Translations under genes and position numbers: made by a program | Part shown: piece by piece, positions 26,618-42,104 of the stretch | Position numbering within the stretch: the first letter of the stretch is position 1 | Layout: the number at the start of each line of letters is the position of its first letter | From: Erpobdella octoculata | Taxonomy: Eukaryota > Annelida > Clitellata > Hirudinida > Erpobdellidae | Assembly (NCBI GenBank): GCA_963978895.1 | Contig: OZ022239.1 | Coordinates: forward strand, 37,934,330 to 37,998,329 | Reading direction: 5' to 3' | DNA length: 64,000 nt | The notes under the pieces: model-generated | Seen by the model: only the letters and a program-made list of their open reading frames with translations | Database searches by the model: none | Told to the model about the DNA's origin: nothing

Positions 26618-27662
26618 ATTACCAATGCTTTTATTAACTCGTCGGCTCTGTTTCTCTGCCTGTCTGTTTCTCTGTCTGTCTGTTTCTCTGTCTGTTTCAA
26701 ATCTTGCAATCAATTTTTGAGTCACTTCCTGATGATAGATTTTTTTTCAAATTTTGCATACATGCTCAAAATAGAAGACAATGCAATATTCAATTATTAG
26801 TTTTACAATAAGTCAATTAATTTAGTTAATTTTCTTGAGGATTTTATCGAGGGGTTTCTTGAGGGTTTTCTTGAGGGTTTTCTTGAGGGTTTTTTTGAGG
26901 GTTTTCTTGAGGGTTTTCTTGACCACAAAACGCTAACCGACTGGCAGACTATTTTACCAAGTTAACACGAACCACACTCACTGACCGCGATTCTCAAGCG
27001 TGTACGAAATTTTCATGAAAATAGTTGAGATATTTAAATTCGATGCTTTTTATTACCATTGCTTTTATTAACTCGTCGGCTCTGTTTCTCTGTCTGTCTG
27101 TTTCTCTGTCTGTTTCAAATCTTGCAATCAATTTTTGAGTCACTTCCTGATGATAGATTTTTTTCAAATTTTGCATACATGCTCAAGATAGAAGACAATG
27201 CAATATTCAATTATTAGTTTTACAATAAGTCAATTAATTTAGTTAATTTTCTTGAGGATTTTATCGAGGGGTTTCTTGAGGGTTTTCTTGAGGGTTTTCT
27301 TGACCACAAAACGCTAACCGACTGGCAGACTATTTTACCAAGTTAACACGAACCACACTCACTGACCGCGATTCTCAAGCGTGTACGAAATTTTCATGAA
27401 AATAGTTGAGATATTTAAATTCGATGCTTTTTGATATTTGTATTATTATTACCAATGCTTTTATTAACTCGTCGTCTCTGTTTCTCTGTCTGTCTGTTTG
27501 TTTCTCTGTCTGTCTGTTTGTTTCTCTGTCTGTTTCAAATCTTGCAATCAATTTTTGAGTCACTTCCTGATGATAGATTTTTTCAAATTTTGCATACATG
27601 CTCAAAATAGAAGACAATGCAATATTCAATTATTAGTTTTACAATAAGTCAATTAATTTAGA
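26618..27662. repeat. About 400-bp tandem repeat, 2.5 copies, inside hAT
   Basis: Copies begin at 26618, 27051 and 27447 with tattaccaatgcttttatta. Each has a ctgtctgtttctctg stretch and a run of ttcttgagggt units; copy number of these small units differs between copies, and the third copy stops before them. Confidence 0.9.
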
Positions 27663-27808
27663 TAATTTTAATTAATTTCGATATTTCGATATAATTAAGA
27701 TATTTCGACTTTAACATAAAATAAAAGAGTAATATAAGAAAAAATTTATTGCAAAATTTGTGTTTTAATTACATATAAGAGCATTGGTTTTAAAAATTCG
27801 TTTTTAAT

Positions 27809-28930
27809 TTACTTGTTTCGTCTGGGCTTCATTCTTGCAAAGTTATCGATTACTTCGTTATAATCCACTTCACTAGCAAAGTGTCTTTCGATCGTAATCA
27901 AGGCTAAACCTGACAACCTGTCTTCACCAATTGTAGAACGCACGTACGATTTTATGAGTTTCAGTCGGCTGAAGGAACGTTCCGCACCATCGCTGTTTAT
28001 TGGCAAGGTCAGAAAAATACGGTACATTGTAAAAAGGCCAGGAAAATGGAGCACATGTCATTGGCGATCATGAATTTGAGCACATTGTTGATGGTCATTT
28101 CTTCGACACTAGAATTTTTTTCCTTCTTGATTATACCTAATATTTCCTTGTACATGTCTTTAAATGAAAAAAACTCTTTCACAATTTCATCTCGACTTTC
28201 GATGACATCTGAGTACATGTCTGCTAAAGATTCTAATCTTGTCACATTATCGTCATTGCTAAAATGCTTCGGATCTAAACAACTAAATTTGGAAGCAACA
28301 TTTTGAAAATGTTCAAATCTTTTAGTTGTGCTATTTATAATGCAATCGAGTGATACTATGTAGGTTTCAACTATGAATTTTTTCGGGCATCAGATATTAC
28401 ATCATCCTCTGAAATTTCCTCGTGGAATCTCTTTCTTTTCCGAATTCTTTGTTGCTTATACTCCGTTGTAATATCACATTTTTCAGCAAGTTCAGCTGCT
28501 TCATTCTCAAGACGTTCAAATTCAGATTCAAATTCATCTCTCATGTTTTTCATATCGTTTTCAAATAGTTGAATCAAATGAGAAGCTGTTACCAAATCAA
28601 TACTGCTTTTCTGTAAATATGTGGATAAACTGAAAGCCTTCTCTAACACTTTTTTCCAGAATATTAGAAGAACTAAGAATTTATACGTATCAATTGTTAC
28701 AAGAATACCCTTTGCCTCAGCCAACTGTTTAGCAGTGCAGTTTTTTATCTCACCATCCACGATTCTTTGCAGGGCAACTATTAGTGCTGGTAAATTCTGC
28801 AAGACTGCATCTAGTGCTGACTTCCTGGATGTCCATCTAGTATCGCAAAGTATTTTTAGAGTCAGCGCAAAAGATTCTATACATTTGCATTGTTCTTCTT
28901 TTCAACATACCCGGTTGGGATTTTAACAGA
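27809..28930 (-). pseudogene. hAT transposase (ZMYM1-like), C-terminal half
   Basis: Frames at 28371-28850, 28009-28245 and 27809-28054 read in order on the minus strand. The first has RWTSRKSALDAVLQNLPALI; the last has the hAT dimerisation signature LPINSDGAERSFSRLKLIKS and STIGEDRLSGLAL. This family (C-terminal Dimer_Tnp_hAT) cuts and pastes the element. A stop after 28371 and a frame change near 28050 break it, and the N-terminal zinc finger and first catalytic region are absent. The element is therefore non-autonomous now. Confidence 0.8.
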
Positions 28931-29060
28931 TTTTTGACAGCCCTTAATTTAATAAAATATTCATTTTAATTCTTGAGAAGGCCAAAAAGGCCCCACTTTT
29001 TGGAAAATGGTCTCAGGGGGAGCGGCCGCTCCCCCTGCACCCCCCCTAGCTACGCCACTG

Positions 29061-30420
29061 CAGCTGGATCCTCCATGACTTGGCGTCTTATATCAGCGGA
29101 CCAACAACTGCAATTTTCAACGCGTCTATAGCTGAAGGAGTAATTCCTGACATCTGGAAGCAGTCCCAGTTCCCAAATCGACTCCGCCCAGGACAATTGA
29201 AGACGACCTGCGCCCAATCTCACTGACCCCAACTCTTGCAAAACACCTGGAGTTGTTCATTGGCCAGCGGCTCCTATCGGCTGTATCGGACAAGCTAGAC
29301 TCCCAACAATTTGGGGCTCTTAAAGGTCGTTCAACAACGCATGCACTCGTCGATATCGTTCACAATTGGAATGCAGCCCTCGACGCTGGGTCCTCCGTCC
29401 GCGCCGTTTTTGTGGACTACGCAAAAGCTTTTGATCATGTTGACCATCTCCATTCTGTTGTCCAAACTCATCTCCTTCAATGTTCCAGCCTACATCATCA
29501 AGTGGATTTCTCATTCCTCGACGGGAGACGGAAGTGAGTCAAGATTGGAAGCATACTCTCAAACTGGATGACATTGAATGGAGGAATGTCCCAGGGCACC
29601 TGGTTGGGTCCCTTGACTTTTGTCATCCTTACTGACGGATTGAGGTTGGACTGTCTGCTACACAAGTTCATAGATGACCCGACGGCATCCGAGATCCTCA
29701 GGAAAGATCAAAGCAGCGTAATGGAGAACATTTATCAGCAACTGTTGAATTGGTCAAAATTAAACCACATGAATATTAATTCCAAAAAGACAAGAGAAAT
29801 TATCCTCGGCACACTGTGCAAAAATCCCCCTCCTACTCTGATAACGGATGGAGCAATCATTGAGCGTGTGACATCATTTAGGCTTCTAGGCGTGAATATC
29901 TCATCCACATTGAAATGGGACGATCACGTTGCGGCAAACTGCTTGAAAACCACCTCCAGGATGCACTTTTTGAAAATCCTAAGACGAGCTTGTATTTGCC
30001 AGAAGGACGCCTTGAGCTTTTACATAACAGTCATCCGACCCATACTGGAATATACTTGTCCTGTATGGCACAGCATGCTAACAAAAAAGCTGTCATCCAA
30101 AATTGAATCGCAGCAGATACGGGCATTGCGCATCATATACGGTGACTTGAAGTACGACGCTGCTCTGATGACTGCGGGATCTCCTCACTACACGACAGGC
30201 GCGAGAGGCTGACTCGCGATTTCTTCCAGTCTGTTCGTCAACCATCCAGCTGCCTTCACCACCTCATGCCGGCTCGGCGTGATCCAGAACCTCTATCGAA
30301 GCTGCGAAATGCTTCAGAATATCCGGTGCTTTTCTGTAAAACTAAAAAATTTCAAACATCGTTCTTGCCATATTCTCTTAAGAACTTTCAATAATTCAAT
30401 ATCACCTTCTTCCTATCTTC
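29061..30420 (+). pseudogene. LINE reverse transcriptase fragment
   Basis: Reads from WILHDLASYISGPTTAIF through IAEGVIPDIWKQ, FGALKGRSTTHALV, FVDYAKAFDHVDH, GMSQGTWLGPLTF, KFIDDPTA (the catalytic xxDD box), ITDGAIIERVTSFRLLGVNI and ILEYTCPVWHSML. This is the RT and connection region of a CR1/L2-like LINE of the kind with K-F-V/I-DD at the active site. At least four frameshifts occur, near 29170, 29450, 29540 and 30195. It is 5'-truncated; the last readable part ends before a TA array. Confidence 0.8.
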
Positions 30421-30423
30421 GAT

Positions 30424-31140
<717 letters not shown>

Positions 31141-31959
31141 CAGTTTAAACTAAGCATGGAAGTTTGTTGTTCGGTTTTATTCGGGTACGGAAGTAATCGG
31201 AAATATTTTTCTTCCGAACGATCGGTTTTAATCAGGTTCGGAAATAATTTCATTCCGAACTTTCAAAAACCGTTTCCGAAAGATCGAGGATATACGAAAA
31301 TTATGCGGAACAGCCAAAAATTACTGAATTACTCTCTTAATTTTTTAGGAATTTTGACGAGACTTGTACAAATTGATTTGTTTTTGAATTATCTATTCAG
31401 ATATATAAATTTTATTAAGATACATCAAGTTTGAATTTTTTATGTAAAATGCGTGAATAGTTAGCAACGGTTATTGAGTAGCCTAGCGAGTACCTACATT
31501 GTAAATAGAGACATAACCGATTTAATTGCAATAGTTTTTACCATATAACTCCGTTAAATAATTGAGGGATTCAGTTGAAAATAGTACAGATCGTTTTTTT
31601 TAAATTTTCTATTCAAAATGTTGAAAAAAAATAAAATGCCTCAACTTTGAATTTTCCATATATAATGCAGGCAAAGTTAGCTACCGTTGCTAACTTCAGC
31701 GACGTAAACAAAACTATACGTATTGACGTGTTTCATTTATCGCAAACAGAAGAAAAAGGAAACATATGATATAATTCATTGTTTAATTTTTTTACGGAAT
31801 TCCGAAAAAACCCGACATTTACGAAAAATAATTCTGAACGTTCGATTTTTTTCGGGGTCGGAAATAATTTTATTCCGAACTTCCGACAACCGATAAAAAC
31901 CGACTTTTCGGTTACGTTCGTAAGGGAACGGAAGAAACTTCCATGACTAGTTTAAACTG
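31141..31959. mobile_element. Inverted-repeat element with TTCGGAA-rich ends
   Basis: Left cagtttaaactaagcatgga and, inverted from the right, cagtttaaactagtcatgga match at 18 of 20, followed by agttt. Both subterminal regions are rich in TTCGGAA/TTCCGAA motifs, the core is AT-rich. No transposase; no target duplication outside the repeats, so the superfamily is open. Confidence 0.6.
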
Positions 31960-32373
31960 CTAGCAATGCCTGTTTCATCAGAAATGAAGAATATCGATAC
32001 AGGCATACGTTTATTCACCAAAACCATTTGCAGTTATTCTTTCAAAAATGAAATAACTTTGTCTTATCTTCGTCATTTTTATGCCACTTCCTTTCAGCAA
32101 AGCAATGTTCTAATTGATTTTTCGGACACTTTTATGCATAACAACATGTGTTTGCTTCTTGCCGTAATATTCATCAAGTGAAACAATTTAGTTAGCTTTA
32201 CCTAGTAGGGAATTTCCAGATTAAAATATTAATTTCTCTAAAGTATTTTTTGCGTGAATACGGAATACTTAACTTCACTCCATAGAGCAGACTGTGCAAA
32301 GCATCAAAAAAAAGGTTTTGCCGTCCAAAGAAAGAAGCTGCACTTCTATCGCTTTAAAATGCATAAAATGTAT
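31960..32373. other. Spacer downstream of PSMD14
   Basis: A 71-codon plus frame at 31966-32181 has no recognisable family or codon support. No other feature. Confidence 0.4.
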
Positions 32374-32379
32374 TTTATT
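32374..32379 (-). terminator. Candidate poly(A) signal of PSMD14
   Basis: AATAAA on the minus strand, 105 bases after the stop codon at 32484. Good spacing for a short 3' UTR. Confidence 0.6.
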
Positions 32380-32483
32380 TTGAAATTATAACATCAATAC
32401 TGGTTAAAAAAAAAACTTTAATCAACAACTGTGCATGTGATGAAACCCAATACACATTAACAGGACATCAGCAAAAATTGACA

Positions 32484-35376
<2,893 letters not shown>

Positions 35377-35382
35377 GTTAAA

Positions 35383-35398
35383 GCTACAAGAAAAAATA
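35383..35398 (-). promoter_or_regulatory. 3' splice acceptor just upstream of the PSMD14 ATG
   Basis: Minus strand reads ttttttcttgtag|ctttaacATG: a pyrimidine tract and AG seven bases before the start codon. It implies either an intron in the 5' UTR or a spliced-leader trans-splicing site. Confidence 0.55.
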
Positions 35399-35399
35399 A

Positions 35400-35925
35400 C
35401 AAATATTAGTTCATAAAGTAAGCATTGTGCAGAAAAAATGCAACAGCACTCATAAATTATAAAAAAAATGTAAGGTGCATCTTGTAAAACTTGAAAAAAT
35501 GTATTTATTATCTAACATTTCTAATTTTCAACAAGAGATATTCTTCTAATTCAATTTACTTGTAACTATATAGCTAATAATTGTAAAATAAAACAGGAAA
35601 GTTTTAAGATCTTATTGGCAGCTACATGGAAAAGTTTTACATGTAATAAAGAAGTATAGACATGATCTGCACATTTTATAAATTTTTTGATTCTATACAA
35701 CAATTTTTCTTGATATATAATAATTTAGTTTAATATATTTTCTAAGCTTAATCTAGATGTCGTATATTTTAAAATTCCCTGATCATACTAACTTTATTAC
35801 TTTATTGCCACTTGCTTGAACTCAAAAACATATAATTTCAGAACATTAGTTGCAGTTAATGTGCTTTAGCAGGAAGTGGTTGAAGCAAAAATACATATAA
35901 ATATCTAAAAACAATGATAAGAAAC

Positions 35926-35929
<4 letters not shown>
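35400..35929. other. AT-rich region upstream of PSMD14
   Basis: Contains no recognised gene. It should include the first non-coding exon or promoter of PSMD14, but no TATA or initiator is convincing. Confidence 0.4.
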
Positions 35930-35962
<33 letters not shown>

Positions 35963-35994
35963 CATATATAAATATACATATATATATATATATA
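35930..35994. repeat. TA/TACA-type microsatellite
   Basis: Interrupted TA and TACA repeats directly 5' of a Helitron start. Confidence 0.9.
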
Positions 35995-36293
35995 TCTGTC
36001 TGCCTGACCGTGTGTGTCCTTTATGCATTGCCACAACATTGTAATGAAATTTTCACACCGCAGTGAAAGTAGATAGAAAACGGGAAAGCAAGCGGGAGCA
36101 AAAAAGCAAATACTAGCGAAATAGCGAGCGGGAAAGGGACCGAAGCAAGTGAGAGCAGGAAAGCGTCCGGGATCGGGGAAACAACCAGGAATGAGAGAAC
36201 AAGCTGAGGCAAAGCGACCAGGAGCGGGAGAGCTAGCGGGTAAGAAAACAGGAGCGAGAGAAAAACCTCTGGGCAATGCCAGGTACCCGCTAG
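35995..36293 (+). mobile_element. 299-bp non-autonomous Helitron (H8)
   Basis: Starts TCTGTCTGCCTGACCGTG, ends CTGGGCAATGCCAGG-TACCCGCTAG with a CTGG/CCAG hairpin, and is flanked by A and T. The start resembles the tcctttatgcattg family of the 17-20 kb cluster, and the interior is GAGCGGGAAAG-type repeat. One of the shortest complete copies in the window. Confidence 0.8.
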
Positions 36294-36404
36294 TAACCAA
36301 TAAAATAATTACAAATAATACATAAAAATAATTATTCAATAGCGGATAGTTATTTAGATCCAAAGTTTTATGTGACGAAGTATATCTCAACTGTTCATTA
36401 CTAC

Positions 36405-37884
36405 TAGGGATGTCACGGGTACCCGAACCCGAACCCGAGCTCGGTACTACCCGGTCTTTTTCTGATACCCGAACCCGAACTCGAACCCGAAAGTGTGAAA
36501 ATTTGATACCCGAACCCGAACCCGAAAATGTGAAAACTTGATACCCGAACCCGAACCCGAAAATGAGAAAACTTGATACCCGAACCCGAACTCGAACCCG
36601 AAAATGTGAAAACGTGATACCCGAACTCGAACCCGAACCCGAAAATTCTTAAGGCTTATACCCGAACTCGGAGTTGTGAACAAATAAATTTTTTTAGTAA
36701 ATAAATATTTATTCCAGTTTTAAAAATAGCAACACAAACAGAGTTTTCATAACTTTTCTAGTTTATTAGAAATGAAATAGTATTAGGAACCGATTTATTA
36801 GTGATTGTGTAAGCTAGACCACTAATCCGTTTGATTATCAGGCGGACCGAGCCGCGAACGAGCTAAAATAATTAAGCCTCCTTCGGTCGAAGAAATGGCG
36901 GATAGCCATGACTCTAAACTTTTTACTTCAGTTATATAACCTTATATTTATTCATTCATATACTCAAAGTTTTTCTGATATAACAAAGACCCTTTTTTAT
37001 AAAGATAATCTTGCATAATACTAAACTTTAACTGGCAAAGTCTATAAATGATCTATGCGTCACAGTCATTTTATTGGCAAATGTGTAAGCTAGAACACTA
37101 ATCCGCCTGATTACCCGACCGAACCGAGAAAAAAATTAATAAATTATAATAATTTAAGAGGTAACGTATCATAATAATCACAAGCCATACAAGTTTTGTA
37201 TTATCACCTTTGCGTAACAAATAACACAAATAGGTCATTTTATTGGTGAGTGTGTAAGCTAGAACACTAATCCGCCTGATTACCCGACCGAACCGAGCCG
37301 CGAAAAAAATTAATAAATCATAATAATTTAAGAGGTAACGTATCATAATAATCACAAGCCATACAAGTTTTGTATTATCACCTTTGCGTAACAAATAACA
37401 CAAATAGGTCATTTTATTGGTGAGTGTGTAAGCTAGACCACTAATCCGCCTGATTATCTGGCCGGACCGAGCCGCGAACGAACTAAAATAATTAAGCCTC
37501 CTTCGGCCAAAGAAATCACATTATTTGGAAAGCTAAAAAAATAACTTGTTAGAGTTTATTCAATACGTGTAATGTCCAATGGATGAATTGATCGCTCTCG
37601 TAGTATATGTATATACACTAGGTAAATTTAAAATCAATGCAGGAATTTGAAATCATAAGCCAGTACCCGAACCCGAACCCGGTTTTTTGAAAACTACAAA
37701 CCCGAACCCGAAAACCTGAGTTTCACAAACCCGAACCCGAAAACTCGAGTTTTACAAACCCGAACCCGAACCCGAAAACTCTAGTTTCACAAACCCGAAC
37801 CCGAACCCGAAAACTCTAGTTTCACAAACCCGAACCCAAACCCGAACCCGAAAACTCCAAAAAGTACTACCCGTGACATCCCTA
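36405..37884. mobile_element. Non-autonomous hAT element with CCCGAA arrays
   Basis: Perfect 17-bp inverted ends TAGGGATGTCACGGGTA and identical flanking octamers attactac (36397-36404, 37885-37892). Subterminal arrays of ACCCGAACCCGAA lie at 36415-36675 and 37665-37860. The core holds 2-3 tandem copies of a roughly 170-bp unit. No transposase frame. Partial relatives occur at 49195-49295 and 50570-50831. Confidence 0.9.
37083..37500. repeat. About 170-bp tandem repeat in the hAT core
   Basis: Units starting gtgtaagctagaacactaat occur at about 37083 and 37252, with a partial third at about 37425. The partial copy continues like sequence at 36807-36895, so the array grew by internal duplication. 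Confidence 0.85.
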
Positions 37885-37924
37885 ATTACTACTAACAAAA
37901 AGTTACCGAATATATTTTATTTTA

Positions 37925-40900
37925 TTTGGCTTTGTGGTCCGGGCCGATAGAATAGAACCACCGTGTATCCTCCTATGCGTGTCGTAAAAGGCGACTAAAG
38001 GGAGGTTCGCAGGAAGGGCATTCGGGTAAAACTTTGCTCCAAATTCCATATGGGTTACAAAACAAAGAATTATGCCGGCTCAGACGTCGCCCGGTCAAAC
38101 AAGGTCCGCACTTCCTTTTCTGGGCCTAGACGGAAGTGAAAAGTTAGCTATGGGCTTCAAGAAGAATTTAAAGGGTTCAAGTGTTTGTTTGAGAATTGGT
38201 TCTGTAAATGTTGGAACGATGAGGGGAAGAGATGGTGAGGTTGCTGATATGGCAGCAAGACGATGTTTAGATTTTTGTTGTCTTTAGGAGACTGGCTGGA
38301 AAGGTGAAGGTGCCAGAAAACTTGGTGACTATAAGTTTTTCTGGATGGGTTCCGAGAAGGGAATTCATGGTGTGGGAATGCTGGTAGCAGATAGATGGGT
38401 TGAGAAAGTGTTGGAGGTCAAGCGTGTGAGTGAGAGATTGTTATTGCTTCGTGTAATTGTGGGTAAGTCGGTGCTGAACTTGTTGTCTATATATGCTCCG
38501 CAAGTAGGTCGGCCGATGGAGGAGAAAGAGGAATTTCTTGCTATGATGGTTAAGGTTGTGTCTGATATAAATGTTGATGAGAATTTGTTGATCTGTGGTG
38601 ATTTTAACGGACATGTGGGAACTGGTATTATGGATTTGAAGGTATTCATGGCACTTCATGGGGGTTGTGGGTTTGGTAAGCGAAATCTGGAAGGTGAGAT
38701 GATATTAGAATTTGCTGATTCATTGAACCTTGCTGTCGCCAACACTTGGTTTAAAAAAGAGGATAATAAGTTGATAACATATGAGTCTGGTGGATGTCGG
38801 ACTGTTGTTGATTACATTTTAGTCAGAAAGTCTGAGAGAAAATTTATTAGGGACGTTAAGATTATCCGAAGTGAAGCATGTATCCCACAGCACAAATTGC
38901 TTATTTGTGTTATGGAGCTGAATGAGAGGGTGAAGAAATGTAATGTGAAATTTGTAGAAAGATGTAAGGTTTGGAAGCTGAAAGAGACAGAGACGGAATG
39001 CATCTTCAAAGAAAGAGTGCAAGCTAAAGCTGCTGTGGTGATGAATGGTCTTGGTGATGTCGAGAAAGTCTGGAATGATTTGAAGCAGTGTTTGCTTGAG
39101 GAAGCAGTAGCCGTGTGTGGGGTTACAAAAGGTATTAGTAGGCATAAGGAAACATGGTGGTGGAATGAAGAGGTTGCAGCCCTTGTAAAAGAGAAACGTC
39201 GACTATTTAACTTGTTGAAGTGCCAGCAACATGGGAAAAATCTAGCAACCAAGGAGAGCTACAACCAGGCCAAACGCATGGCTAAGAAAGCTATCTTTAA
39301 TGCTAAGAACGCTGTCCGAAAGACTTTTTGCGAAGATTTGGATAGGGAGGACAGGAAAGGAAATGTGTTCAGGGTAGCCAAGCAGCTAATGCGTAAAAAC
39401 CGGGATGTAGTGGGGGCCAACTGCGTTAAAGACCATGAAGGTAAGGTTGTGGCTGAGGATAGTAGGTTGTTGGAGGTATGGAGAGCGCATTATGATAGAA
39501 TTTCTAATGAGGAGTTCACTTGTGATGCAAATGGTCTAACTCATGTAAGTCCTGTTTGTGGACCTAGTGAAAAGTTAACTACTCTGGAAGTTAGTAATGC
39601 AATCCATAAGATGAAACGTAACAAGGCAGCAGGACCTTCAGGAGTGGTGGCAGACATGTTGAAAGCTGCTGGAGTTGTTGGTATAGTGTGGATGACTGAA
39701 GTGTGTAATGCAGGAGTGAAGGATGGTAAAACCCCTGTAGACTGGAATAAGAGCTGGATGGTGAATGTCTACAAGGGAAAAGGCAATGCATTAGCATGTG
39801 GCTCATACAGGGGCATTAAGCTATTAGAACATGCAATGAAAGTTTTAGAGAGGGTGATTGAAAAAAGAGTAAGGAAGATTGTGAAAATTGATGGTATGCA
39901 GTTTGGTTTCATGATGGGGAAAGGTACTACAGATGCTATTTTCATAGTTCGTCAGCTGCAGGAAAAGTATCTTGCCAAGAACAAAGATCTGTGAATGGCC
40001 TTTGTTGATCTTGAAAAGGCATTTGATAGAGTACCTCGTGAGATAGTGTGGTGGGCTCTGAGATGTCTAGGTGTGGATGAATGGTTAGTTTCCGTGATAA
40101 GAACTATGTATGATGATGCAGCGACAGTGGTGAGAGTGAATGGGAAGGAGAGTGATGCTTTCAGCGTTAAGGTTGGAGTGCATCAGGGTTCAGTTCTCAG
40201 CCCATTGTTGTTTATCATTGTTTTAGAGGCCTTATCACGGGAGCTCAGGGCAGGCTTGCCAATGGAACTGCTCTATGCTAATGCTCTTGTTTTATTAGCT
40301 GAGACAGAAGATTCTCTCCTGGAAAAATTAAGGATCTGGAAAATTAGCATGGAAGCAAAAGGCCTTAGAGTGAATGCGGGTAAGACAAAAATCATGAAGT
40401 GTCGGGCCGGAATGGGACAAGTGGAGAAGTCGGGTAAATGGCCATGCAGTGTATGCAGAAAAGGTGTTGGCTCCAATTCTATTTGTTGTGTGGATTGTAA
40501 GAGTTGGGTCCATAAAAGGTGCAGTGGCATTTTGGGTAGTTTGAAAGATCTTGTTGGCTTCCGTTGTAAGAGTTGTGTGGCTGGTGGTTCTGTTCAGGAA
40601 GAGTTGTTGGGTGAGGTTGAGCTAGGCGTAAAGGTGGTGTGTGACCAAGTTCTGTTACTTAGGTGACACATTAGGTGCAGGAGGAGGTGTAGAAGAGGCG
40701 GTGAGAGCTAGAGTGCATTCTGCCTGGGCTAAATTCAAAGAGTTATCTCCTATCTTGACCACCCGTGGTGCATCCTTTCATGTGAAAGGAAAGGTGTATA
40801 GGGCATGTGTTCAAAGTGTCCTTGTTTATGGCACTGAAACATGGTCTATGAAGGTGGAGAATCTAAGAAGTTTAGAAAGGGCAGAGCGTATGATGGTTAG

Positions 40901-41275
40901 ATGGATGTGTGGTGTTTCGTTGAATGATCGTGCACATAGTGTGGATTTGTATAGCCTTCTGAATGTTCCTTGTGTGGCTGATGTGGTGAGATGTGGAAGA
41001 CTAAGGTGGTTTGGACATTTGGAGCGTAAAAGTGCAGACGATTGGGTTTCGGCAATTAGAGATGTGGATGTTGTAGGAGTGAAAAGTAAAGGTAGAAGTA
41101 GGAAGACTTGGTGGGAATGTGTGAAGAAAGATATGGATGAGCTCGGCCTGAAGCGGCAGTCTGCCCTGGATCGTGACTTGTGGAGGGGCCTGATATGGAA
41201 AAACGTCCAACCCTAGCATAGCGTGGAACAGGGACGTTTCAAAAATAAATGATGATGATGATGATGATTAGAGAA
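37925..41275 (+). mobile_element. RTE-like LINE, nearly full length, inactive
   Basis: Begins with a 5' region containing taaaaggcgactaaagggag, runs through endonuclease and RT, and ends with a (GAT)n tail at 41252-41271, as in RTE-like elements. The body is well conserved but carries two stops, one frameshift and a changed active site. Confidence 0.85.
38072..41216 (+). pseudogene. RTE-like endonuclease-reverse transcriptase
   Basis: Read in order on plus: RIGSVNVGTMRGR, LSIYAPQVGRP and CGDFNGHVG (endonuclease); NKAAGPSGVVADML and GSYRGIKLLEHAMKVLERVI (RT); AFVDLEKAFDRVPRE, then VHQGSVLSPLLFIIVLEAL. After the palm comes a PHD-like zinc finger (CSVCRKGVGSNSICCVDC, then WVHKRC and CKSC), usual in this LINE group. 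The C-terminal part has YGTETWSMK and GRLRWFGHLERK. Lesions: TAG at about 38286, TGA at 39992-39994, a frameshift at about 40641-40666, and the catalytic YADD box at 40274-40285 reads YANA. It cannot make active RT. Confidence 0.85.
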
Positions 41276-41305
41276 ACATATACTACTAGTCACAATTATT
41301 TGACG

Positions 41306-41440
41306 ATGGTTTGGCAGCTCAGATAGTAAGACAGCGGCCTTTGATTATTTTTTAATATTATAAAAGCTGATATACTTGTGTCCTGCTGGCCGTATAGCAT
41401 TGGCATGGCTGGGATTCGCGTTATGTGCTTTGGAAAAGTT
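41306..41440 (+). repeat. tRNA-derived SINE-like fragment
   Basis: ttggcagctcagatagtaag (41311) fits a Pol III A box inside a tRNA-like 5' half. gggattcgcg about 95 bases later resembles a B box, with a longer than normal spacing. It does not fold as a full tRNA and follows a LINE tail; best read as a decayed SINE. Confidence 0.4.
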
Positions 41441-41961
41441 GTTTTTTTTATTCATTTATTTATCAAGTTTCACTATAGTTTTAACTTATTAGGCATGCCA
41501 TTTTAATAAGCTGCAGCTTGCAATTTGTTTAATTTTCATTTTCATTTCAATGTTTTTAAATTCATTGCTCTATTTAACTAAACGTTGCTTTCAATTTCTG
41601 TTCGATGCACAATTTTAGTGTGTATTTTTTTATTTTAAGACACCACCTGGGGCCAAACGACTCCCAGCGGTGATATAACCGTATATAACTCTGATGTTAA
41701 TGCCACAAAAATTCTGAAATATTTAGAATGGATCAATTATCCACTTCCCCACATATTGGAAAGTCTGGATGATTTGCTATTTTCAGTATATTTTGAAAAA
41801 AATTAAAAATACACCCAAAGGCTTAAGGGAAAAATTGGCACATGGTCCAACTTTTTTATTTATTGAGTTATAGAAGCGAGAGATATATCGTTGGATTTGT
41901 AATTGAATTATCTAAAAACAAGCGTCTTAAATATTCCCAGTGCAGCAGTTAAAAAATGTAA
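41441..41961. other. AT-rich spacer
   Basis: No gene or paired transposon ends recognised. Confidence 0.4.
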
Positions 41962-42104
41962 GGTAATCTTTCACTTTATGGGCCGGATGTGTGAAAGATT
42001 AATACATTCTTGGCTATAATTAGCTATTTGGAGTTAGGGTTATGGTTAAAATAGGACTATTTCATTGAAAAAATCGGCCCCAACCGCAAAAGTGAAAGAT
42101 AACC
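41962..42104. mobile_element. 143-bp MITE, GGTAATCTTTCACTTT ends
   Basis: Ends GGTAATCTTTCACTTT and, inverted, GGTTATCTTTCACTTT. The flanks aaaatgtaa and aaaagtaat could be a decayed duplication. A single matching end occurs at 62720, so it is a repeated family. Confidence 0.55.

Larger units (their letters stand above)
26370..29060. mobile_element. hAT transposon, 8-bp target duplication
   Basis: Inverted ends CAGTGGCGTAGCCAGG and CAGTGGCGTAGCTAGG, flanked by identical octamers cagctgga at 26362-26369 and 29061-29068. The minus strand encodes the C-terminal half of a transposase. The other half of the element is non-coding and holds tandem repeats. It landed at or inside a LINE RT sequence, which resumes at 29069. 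Confidence 0.9.

Noticed and set aside
26618..27662. CRISPR-like array of repeats and spacers
   Set aside because: Units of about 400 bp in an animal hAT element are direct tandem copies, without short repeats and unique spacers.
31966..32181. 71-residue plus-strand frame next to PSMD14
   Set aside because: No recognisable domain and next to a transposon border.
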